From the NCBI GenBank assembly GCA_023261685.1, contig JAHFOM010000029.1, positions 1-11,768 of the forward strand: DNA of 11,768 bases, in the 5' to 3' direction. Of the stretch, positions 6,414-11,768 are shown one piece after another. The notes beneath the pieces were generated by a model that saw nothing but the letters and a program-made list of their open reading frames with translations, ran no database searches and was not told the DNA's origin. Position 1 is the stretch's first letter; the number at the start of each line of letters is the position of its first letter. The position numbers and the translations under genes are program-made. The stretch comes from Candidatus Moraniibacteriota bacterium (lineage in GTDB: Bacteria; Patescibacteriota; Minisyncoccia; Moranbacterales; UBA1568).

Positions 6414-7136
6414 TCACCTCTCGATCCACTCGAAAAACCGCGTGGTGACAAGCCGCAATTCCCGCAATTCGGCCGGGCTCACCTGTACTCGTGCAAGCGA
6501 TGTCAGCGTATTGGACAGAAAAAGTCTCATCAGCTTGATCGCACTTTCACTCACGGCGAAGACCCCCGGTTGCTGTCGGATATGTTGACCTGAAAGCACA
6601 CCACCCGCGCTCGGGCTGAAAAAATGCCGCTCGCCGGATGCCAGTTTTTCACCCGAGACGACACAGACACCAGTCTCTATCTCATAGCCCAGCCGAGCAA
6701 AGAGCTGAAAGAGAAATCCTTCCGTCAGCAGGAGTATTTTTTCTTTTTTCCCATCTTTGGCAAAATCATCCGCCAGCGACAGGTACAATGAGAGTAATCG
6801 GAAGACATCCGCGTCAGCCTCGTCCCATTCTACCAAACGCTCAAGCAGAGAAACGACTTCTAGTACGCGTGTCAAAATGTCCACGTCCGTCCGCAGGTGC
6901 AAGAAATTTTTTTCAGCGACGGCACCAGCAATTCTCCCTGTCCCGCGTCCCTTGGCGACGATGACCAGTCCCTGCATCAGCGTCTCCAATTGTCCTGCCA
7001 GTTTCGCTTCCGATTTGCGCACGCCTTTCGCCACGACCTGCACCTTGCCCTGTTCCAGCGTATAGAGCGTATACAAACGATCAGTTTCACCGACCTCTTT
7101 CTTTTTCAGCACTATGGCGTTATAACGAAGCTCCAT
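6414..7136 (-). CDS. recO: DNA repair protein RecO
   Basis: RecO works with RecR and RecF to load RecA on SSB-coated gaps. The 240-residue protein opens with the typical OB-fold start MELRYNAIVLKKKEVGETDRLYTLYT, followed by GKVQVVAKGVRKSEAKLAG, and then the mainly helical domain with LLERLVEWDEADADVFRLL and a FLFQLFARLGYEIETGVCVVSGE segment. I chose ATG 7136 because family members begin a few residues before this motif. The frame stays open to another ATG at 7199, which would add 21 residues without family support and run through the structured spacer. The usual four-cysteine zinc site of many RecO proteins is missing: only one cysteine remains in GVCVVSG. Some RecO proteins, such as that of E. 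coli, also lack it. No Shine-Dalgarno site is seen. Confidence 0.92.
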   Translation of the reverse strand: MELRYNAIVLKKKEVGETDRLYTLYTLEQGKVQVVAKGVRKSEAKLAGQLETLMQGLVIVAKGRGTGRIAGAVAEKNFLHLRTDVDILTRVLEVVSLLERLVEWDEADADVFRLLSLYLSLADDFAKDGKKEKILLLTEGFLFQLFARLGYEIETGVCVVSGEKLASGERHFFSPSAGGVLSGQHIRQQPGVFAVSESAIKLMRLFLSNTLTSLARVQVSPAELRELRLVTTRFFEWIER

Positions 7137-7148
7137 TTTTTTGGAATA

Positions 7149-7162
7149 TTTTTCTAGAAAAA
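7149..7162. repeat. 14-bp perfect palindrome upstream of recO
   Basis: TTTTTCTAGAAAAA lies 13 bp before the recO start. It could be a weak hairpin or a protein site. The AT richness makes chance possible. Confidence 0.35.
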
Positions 7163-7198
7163 CATCTGACGGTAAGCAATCTTCCCAAGAGACACTCA

Positions 7199-7214
7199 TC
7201 CGTCCAGCGACGGA
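7199..7214. repeat. Short hairpin TCCGTC/GACGGA
   Basis: TCCGTC-CAGC-GACGGA forms a perfect 6-bp stem with a 4-nt loop in the spacer between the Nudix gene and recO, next to the larger nested hairpin. It has no T tract on either side, so it is not a standard terminator. Confidence 0.45.
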
Positions 7215-7222
7215 CTCACTCC

Positions 7223-7274
7223 TGAAACTTTCGCAATCCGCCGAAACGGCGGAACCATGCTTGCGAAACTTTCA
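7223..7274. repeat. Nested stem-loop between the Nudix gene and recO
   Basis: An outer stem joins 7223-7236 and 7261-7274, with 13 of 14 positions paired and including the perfect 8-mer TTTCGCAA/TTGCGAAA. Inside it is a perfect 7-bp hairpin, TCCGCCG-AAA-CGGCGGA (7237-7253), with a 7-nt one-sided bulge, ACCATGC (7254-7260). No T tract follows on either strand. The whole 198-bp spacer has no convincing gene. It could be a REP-like palindromic element or a structured RNA in the operon transcript; I cannot name a known RNA family. Confidence 0.6.
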
Positions 7275-7334
7275 AGCCTCTCTGGAAAATTCTTATCGCA
7301 GATGTTTCAAAACCGCGCTTTCCTTAATGGAAAT

Positions 7335-7874
7335 CTACAGAAGCCCAAGATAATCGAGGCAAAGATACGCGCCCTCTATATCCGTCATCTGTCCCGTACG
7401 GATATGCTCCCGAAACTGCTCGAGGCTCATCAGCACTACTTCCACCTCTTCACCATTGTATTCTACCTGCGGTTCGCCGATTTTCTCGCAATCCGTGATG
7501 ACAAAAAAGTTTTTTGTATATGTCGAGTACGCGTCCGGCAAAAGCTCCGTGACAAATTGCGCATTCCCTCGGTAGCCGGTTTCTTCCAGCAGTTCGCGGG
7601 TAATCGCTTCCTCTTTTGTTTCGTCCCCATCCATACCTCCTCCCGGCATCTCAAGCAATATCTTCGCCGGTCCCGGACGGAATTGCCGCGCCAGAATGAC
7701 TTGCTGGTCTTTCGTCAGAGCCAGACACGCGACACTCGAGTGCCCCGTTCTGAGATAAAATTCTCCTTCATTCCCATTGGGCAAACGATAGATGCGCTTC
7801 TCGACACCCCGGCCGAATTTTTTGAGTATTTCCTCACGGGACACCTCTTCCCAATTCGCCATCGTACTGCTCAT
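7335..7874 (-). CDS. Nudix hydrolase, ADP-ribose pyrophosphatase-like
   Basis: The 179-residue protein has a complete Nudix box at residues 79-101: G79, E85, REL at 93-95, EE at 97-98, G100, Y101, matching G-x5-E-x7-REU-x-EE-x-G-U. Upstream, VILARQFRPG and LLEMPGGGMD match the ADP-sugar pyrophosphatase branch, which hydrolyses ADP-ribose or related nucleotide sugars in the cytoplasm with Mg2+. Substrate cannot be fixed from sequence alone. Its ATG at 7874 overlaps the ileS stop as ATGA, so translation is probably coupled; a second ATG at 7862 would shorten it by four residues. The stop is TAG. Downstream is a 198-bp spacer before recO. Confidence 0.93.
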   Translation of the reverse strand: MSSTMANWEEVSREEILKKFGRGVEKRIYRLPNGNEGEFYLRTGHSSVACLALTKDQQVILARQFRPGPAKILLEMPGGGMDGDETKEEAITRELLEETGYRGNAQFVTELLPDAYSTYTKNFFVITDCEKIGEPQVEYNGEEVEVVLMSLEQFREHIRTGQMTDIEGAYLCLDYLGLL

Positions 7875-10800
7875 ATTTTTTTCAGGAAAAATGTGAATGC
7901 CTCCCCTTCAAGCGTGACGGTCTCAATATATTCGGCATCGGCGAGATCACCTTGACCAACTTCCGTAGCCAAAACTTCTTTAGTAATCTCGCTTTCAAAT
8001 TTCTCAAACACTTCTTCCTTGCCCTGATACCCGAGTATGATCCGATCTTCCACATTAAAACCGGCTTTCTTGCGACCTTCCTGAATAGCGCGGATGATCT
8101 CTCGTGCTTCGCCTTCGAGTTTGAGTTCGGGAGTAATTTCCGTATTCAATACCAGAACGTCCTCAAGAGTCGTATCAACAATCACCCCTCGTATATTCAA
8201 CTCTTCCGAAAGAATCTCTTGCATTTCACTTGATACGTCATACTTGATACTCGATACGCCTAACGGTTGTCGTACTTTTATCTTGGCATCAGCGCGCATT
8301 TTCAAACCGAGCGTCACGAGCTCCCGCAATAGACGCATATCCTCATTCATTTTCGTGTCAATCAATGCCTCGTCTGCTTTTGGATAATCCTCTAAATGAA
8401 CCGACTCTTTGCCGGCCTGCCCGACATCAATTGCGTCAGCATTTTGGCGGGTCAGATTCCGATAGATTTCCTCCGCGAGAAACGGCGTAAAGGGAGCCAT
8501 CACTTTGGCAAGCGTCACGAGCACGTCGTACAAGGTTTGATAAGCATTTTCCTTGTCAGTATCATCTTCGCTTTTCCAAAAACGTTTGCGACTGCGCCGG
8601 ATATACCAGTTAGAGAGATTATCAATGAAGTTCTCTACTTTCTTGGTTGAGGAATAGACATCATAACTGGCAAGCGATTCGTCCACTTCTTGCACCAACT
8701 TCTGCAGTTCGGACAAAATCCACTTATCCAGAATATTTTTCGAAACGCCACTATTTTTCTTGGGTTCCCATCTATCAATCGACGCGTACGTCATAAAAAA
8801 CGAGTACGAGTTCCATAACATCCTGAACACTCGATTCTGCACATCGCGCATACCCTTCAGATCAAAGCGTTTCGGCAATCCCGGCTGATTGATGGAAAAC
8901 AACAGCCAGCGGAGCGGATCAGCACCATACTCCTCAAACATCTGGAATGGATCAATGACGTTGCCCTTAGATTTCGACATTTTCTTCCCCTGAGCATCAA
9001 GTATATGCCCGAGACAGATGACATTCCTGTAAGCATTGCCGATCGCGACTTTCCCTGCTTTATGGAGTAATGTCGCAATGGAATGCAACGTATAAAACCA
9101 GCCACGAGTCTGATCAACCGCCTCGCAGATATAGTCTGCGGGAAAATAGTTCTCTATTGATCCTTCCCCGAGATACTGATGCTGCGCCAATGGCATCGCC
9201 CCCGAATCGAACCACACATCCAAAACTTCCGGCGTCCGCCGCATCATGCCTCCGCACTCACAAGAAAACGTTACATCATCAATGTATGGTTTATGCACAT
9301 CCTCCAGTGTCTTGCCTGACAATTTCTCTAGTTCGTTCATAGAAGAAATAACCCGCATTTTCCCACATCCGTTTTTTTCTGTTTTTTGTTGGCTGTTATC
9401 TGTTGACTGTCCCACGCATTCCCAAACAGGCAGTGGCGTCCCCCAATACCGTTCACGTGAAATCGCCCAATCTTTCGCGCCACGCAACCATTCACCGAAT
9501 CGTCCTTCTTTGATATGTTCCGGTACCCAAGTAATCTTCTCATTATTTTCCACAAGCGCGCCACGCACTTCGCTCATCCGAATAAACCACGACGGCTTGG
9601 CATAATAGATGAGCGGCGTCTCACAACGCCAGCAGAACGGATATTCATGCTCGTATATCTCTTCTTTGAAAAAAAGATTCTGCTGTTTCAGATCTTCAAT
9701 GATCAAATCATCCACGGCGTAGCGATTTTTGTCATTCTTTTTCTTGACCGGGATTCCCTCCCCGGGCAGGCCGAATCCTTTCGATAATGTTCCATCCGCC
9801 TCGACCGTCAGAAGCGTCGGCAAATCATTCTCTTTTCCCACATTCGCGTCATCCTCTCCGAAAGCCGGTGCGATATGCACGATACCCGTACCGGAATCGG
9901 TCGTCACAAAATCACCGGCAATCACTTTGTAACTCTTTTCTTTGTCTTTTCCGGCGGTTTCATAAAAAGGTTCATATTGTAAACCAAGGAGGTTCTTTCC
10001 TAAAGCTGTTACCTCCTTAGCCCATGGAATCTCACTATATTCTGTATCTTTTGGATTTAATCCTGCATACAATAATGCATTAATAAATGTCATTCCTGCA
10101 TATTCGCCCTTCTTCATTGTTCGAATAGCATAATTAACTTCTGAATTTACAGCTAAAGCGACGTTCCCCGGCAGTGTCCATGGCGTCGTTGTCCATACGA
10201 GAAAATAGGTTTGGTCATCCGTCGTGAAATCACCGATCTTCTGACCGGGCTTCGCCTTGAATTTCACATACACCGAATTATCCTTCACCGTCTGATAGCC
10301 TTGCGCCACTTCGTGCGATGACAACGCCGTGCCGCAACGATAGCAGTATGGCACGACTTTGTGTCCTTTATACAGAAAACTCTCTCCTTTTTCATTCTTC
10401 AGTTCCGCAATCTGCGCCAACTGCCACCAGACGGACTCGATATATTCGTTCTCGTACGTCACATACGGATGTTCCATATCCACCCAATACCCCATCCGTT
10501 TGGTCATCTTCTCCCACAAGTCACGGTATTCCCAGACGGATTCTTTGCACTGTTTGTTGAACTCAATGATACTCGCGCGCACGTCGCCCGGCACGATATT
10601 TTCAATATCCTGCTTGTTCTTGAGTCCGAGCTTTTTCTCCACCTGCAACTCCACCGGCAATCCGTGTGTGTCCCAGCCGGCCTTGCGTTCCACCCGATAG
10701 CCTTTCATCGTTTTGTAACGCGGGATGATATCCTTGAAAGAACGCGCCAAAATATGATGCAGCCCCGGAACACCATTGGCAGTCGGCGGTCCTTCGTAAA

Positions 10801-10936
10801 AGATAAAATGTTTATCGGCAGAATTTTTTTCTACCGACCGTTCAAAAATCTTTTCCGCGTCCCAAAACCTGAGGATTTCTTCCTCCATTTTCGGAAAACT
10901 CACCTGCGATTCGACTTTTTTAAACATAAGTTTCAT
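7871..10936 (-). CDS. ileS: Isoleucyl-tRNA synthetase, IleS2 (eukaryote-like) type
   Basis: It charges tRNA-Ile and edits mischarged valine. The 1021-residue protein has the class I signature in its IleS2 form, GPPTANGVPGLHH (49-61), where the usual HIGH reads GLHH as in mycobacterial and eukaryotic-like enzymes. KMSKS is at 652-656. The CP1 editing domain shows WTTTPWTLPGN (248-258) and GTGIVHIAPAFGEDD ending near 363. CxxC pairs include C198/C201 and CWRC before TPLIYY. There is no C-terminal zinc finger, as expected for IleS2. Enzymes of this clade are often naturally insensitive to mupirocin. Oddities are an insert of about 14 residues at 508-522, a 7-bp tandem tract near residue 896, and a low-GC stretch in CP1. 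The gene starts 28 bp after the stop of the membrane glycosyltransferase; ATG 10927 is an alternative start. Confidence 0.97.
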   Translation of the reverse strand: MKLMFKKVESQVSFPKMEEEILRFWDAEKIFERSVEKNSADKHFIFYEGPPTANGVPGLHHILARSFKDIIPRYKTMKGYRVERKAGWDTHGLPVELQVEKKLGLKNKQDIENIVPGDVRASIIEFNKQCKESVWEYRDLWEKMTKRMGYWVDMEHPYVTYENEYIESVWWQLAQIAELKNEKGESFLYKGHKVVPYCYRCGTALSSHEVAQGYQTVKDNSVYVKFKAKPGQKIGDFTTDDQTYFLVWTTTPWTLPGNVALAVNSEVNYAIRTMKKGEYAGMTFINALLYAGLNPKDTEYSEIPWAKEVTALGKNLLGLQYEPFYETAGKDKEKSYKVIAGDFVTTDSGTGIVHIAPAFGEDDANVGKENDLPTLLTVEADGTLSKGFGLPGEGIPVKKKNDKNRYAVDDLIIEDLKQQNLFFKEEIYEHEYPFCWRCETPLIYYAKPSWFIRMSEVRGALVENNEKITWVPEHIKEGRFGEWLRGAKDWAISRERYWGTPLPVWECVGQSTDNSQQKTEKNGCGKMRVISSMNELEKLSGKTLEDVHKPYIDDVTFSCECGGMMRRTPEVLDVWFDSGAMPLAQHQYLGEGSIENYFPADYICEAVDQTRGWFYTLHSIATLLHKAGKVAIGNAYRNVICLGHILDAQGKKMSKSKGNVIDPFQMFEEYGADPLRWLLFSINQPGLPKRFDLKGMRDVQNRVFRMLWNSYSFFMTYASIDRWEPKKNSGVSKNILDKWILSELQKLVQEVDESLASYDVYSSTKKVENFIDNLSNWYIRRSRKRFWKSEDDTDKENAYQTLYDVLVTLAKVMAPFTPFLAEEIYRNLTRQNADAIDVGQAGKESVHLEDYPKADEALIDTKMNEDMRLLRELVTLGLKMRADAKIKVRQPLGVSSIKYDVSSEMQEILSEELNIRGVIVDTTLEDVLVLNTEITPELKLEGEAREIIRAIQEGRKKAGFNVEDRIILGYQGKEEVFEKFESEITKEVLATEVGQGDLADAEYIETVTLEGEAFTFFLKKI
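8230..8257 (-). repeat. Four-unit 7-bp tandem repeat inside ileS
   Basis: Plus-strand units TTGATAC, GTCATAC, TTGATAC and TCGATAC follow each other without gaps. They encode part of a loop (VSSIKYDVSS) between QPLG and the conserved SEELN segment near the C terminus. Four units add 28 nt, so the unit is not codon-sized, and the frame must have been kept by the surrounding bases. Confidence 0.65.
9371..9415 (-). repeat. AACAG-rich insert splitting a cysteine pair in IleRS
   Basis: The minus strand reads as repeated AACAG and ACAG words and encodes about residues 508-522, rich in Gln/Asn/Lys/Thr/Ser. Family members usually have WEC-x2-CG here; this protein has C507 and C524, separated by 16 residues. 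The hexamer TCCCAC occurs at both ends (9361-9366 and 9410-9415). Those copies are 49 bp apart, not a multiple of three, so they may be coincidental and not a target duplication. Confidence 0.55.
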
Positions 10937-10964
10937 TGTTACGGTGTTTTGTATAAACAGTCAT

Positions 10965-11768
10965 CTACCCAGCCCAATACCAATTAACAAATAGATAGGT
11001 ATTTAGCGCCATTAACATCGTTGAAACGGCTATCCATACATATCTGGCAATCTCATTTTTAATCGATGCCCCGATGATGAAGATGGGGAACAAAACTAGC
11101 ATATATCTTCCGATACTCATAAGCGTTCCTGTGGCTACCGCAACGCCAATCGTACTCGCCATATAAACCGCGTATGGGTATTTTTTCAATTTTATAAGAT
11201 ATCCGATGACCAATAAACCAAACAGGAAATAAAAAGTATCCAACGAAAAATTTGTGATTGATGCCCTAGAGAAAAACTCAAAATGATCCCCATTGAATGA
11301 AAATGATCTTCCCCATGCACTCTCAATTTTGAAGAACAGAAGCGGGTCTCCGAAGTAAATCCAATGATATGCGAAAAAGAGTACTGTTCCTGCAGGAATA
11401 AGTGCTAATGGCAGCGATTTCTTCAAAACCTGAAAACGGAATCCTTCCATAATGAAGAATTGCCACAAAAGCGGAATAAACAACAAGATTCCAGTCACTC
11501 TCGTCAATGAGGCGAGTAGACCAAAAACTCCCGCCCAAAAATATTTCCTTTCAAAAGTGAAGTAAAATGCCCCCAGGGAGAGAAAAAGAAAAAGCGACTC
11601 CGTATAAATAGCATTCAGAAAAAAAGCTGTCGGGAAAACAAGAAGAAGAAAAACGGCGTAAAGCGGATTCGAGTCCTTATGAAACTTCTCAACGAATCTG
11701 AACAGTAGCCCACAGGAAAGAACGAGGAACACGCTACTCGCAATCCACCCGGCAAGAATGGAATTACC
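10965..11768 (-). CDS. PIG-V-like GT-C mannosyltransferase, 5' end cut off
   Basis: The frame is open from the right edge to a TAG at 10965, giving 267 residues of a very hydrophobic protein with roughly seven to eight membrane helices. FPTAFFLNAIYTESLFLFLS followed by LLASLTRVTGILLFIPLL is the hallmark of the bacterial PIG-V-like mannosyltransferase family, and SIGRYMLVLFPIF near the end matches its C-terminal block. Such GT-C enzymes transfer sugar from a polyprenyl-phosphate donor at the outer face of the membrane, in glycan or glycoprotein assembly. The catalytic acidic loop near the N terminus lies outside the window, so activity cannot be judged. A GTG at 11732 should not be taken as the start, because in-frame coding continues to the edge. 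It lies just upstream of ileS, in the same direction. Confidence 0.85.
   Translation of the reverse strand, partial: GNSILAGWIASSVFLVLSCGLLFRFVEKFHKDSNPLYAVFLLLVFPTAFFLNAIYTESLFLFLSLGAFYFTFERKYFWAGVFGLLASLTRVTGILLFIPLLWQFFIMEGFRFQVLKKSLPLALIPAGTVLFFAYHWIYFGDPLLFFKIESAWGRSFSFNGDHFEFFSRASITNFSLDTFYFLFGLLVIGYLIKLKKYPYAVYMASTIGVAVATGTLMSIGRYMLVLFPIFIIGASIKNEIARYVWIAVSTMLMALNTYLFVNWYWAG

Noticed and set aside
7137..7199. A 21-residue N-terminal extension of RecO starting at ATG 7199
   Set aside because: RecO proteins begin close to the MELRYNAIVL segment. The extension has no family resemblance and overlaps the palindrome-rich spacer, so ATG 7136 was preferred.
7137..7334. A T-box leader, tRNA or other known RNA in the structured spacer
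   Set aside because: No T-box antiterminator motif, no tRNA-like arms with a TTC loop, and no terminator T tract were found. I could only call it an unassigned structure.
10923..10964. A 14-codon minus-strand frame beginning directly after the glycosyltransferase stop, as a possible leader peptide for ileS
   Set aside because: It has no run of Ile codons, no ribosome binding site and no terminator/antiterminator pair, so nothing supports attenuation.
1..11768. A defence island, CRISPR array, prophage or transposon
   Set aside because: No nuclease, integrase, transposase or regularly spaced repeat array was found; the genes are housekeeping and envelope functions.

Overview
The window reads as a piece of a streamlined bacterial chromosome, most likely a candidate-phyla-radiation (Patescibacteria, Parcubacteria-like) genome. 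That assignment is an inference from four things: single-chain class II glycyl-tRNA synthetase, an IleS2-type isoleucyl-tRNA synthetase, weak or absent Shine-Dalgarno sites, and short A-rich repeats between and inside genes of a kind I associate with such genomes. UGA is used as a normal stop in tgt, the DUF11-like gene, recO, the Nudix gene and ileS, so code 11 applies and a UGA-recoding lineage is unlikely. There are seven complete genes and two cut by the window edges. No rRNA, tRNA, transposase, CRISPR array or phage gene was seen, and no gene-free stretch exceeds about 200 bp.

Layout: all genes but one lie on the minus strand, so transcription runs right to left. From the right edge: a PIG-V-like GT-C mannosyltransferase (5' end missing), ileS, and a Nudix hydrolase overlapping ileS by ATGA. 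Next come a 198-bp spacer with a strong nested stem-loop, recO, and a 162-bp AT-rich repetitive spacer with a possible promoter. Then follow a one-pass membrane protein with DUF11/Ig-like repeats and tgt, overlapping it by ATGA. A lone plus-strand gene for an unrecognised 128-residue protein sits at 2631-3017 with its own good promoter, ribosome binding site and terminator. It is followed to the left by glyS and an M16 zinc peptidase (3' end missing), 5 bp apart.

The genes are mostly translation housekeeping (ileS, glyS, tgt) mixed with repair (recO), nucleotide clean-up (Nudix), proteolysis (M16) and envelope functions (GT-C enzyme, DUF11-like protein). They do not form one pathway.

The most unusual signal is a pattern and not a new gene cassette. 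The three tRNA-related genes carry short in-frame insertions relative to their families, made of repeat-like or palindromic DNA: 32 and 10 residues in Tgt, about 19 in GlyRS, about 14 plus a 7-bp tandem tract in IleRS. Similar material lies in the intergenic spacers. A second notable point is the glyS/orphan-gene control region, where two good promoters face each other and a perfect inverted repeat fills the spacer of one of them. I found no complete undescribed multi-gene system.
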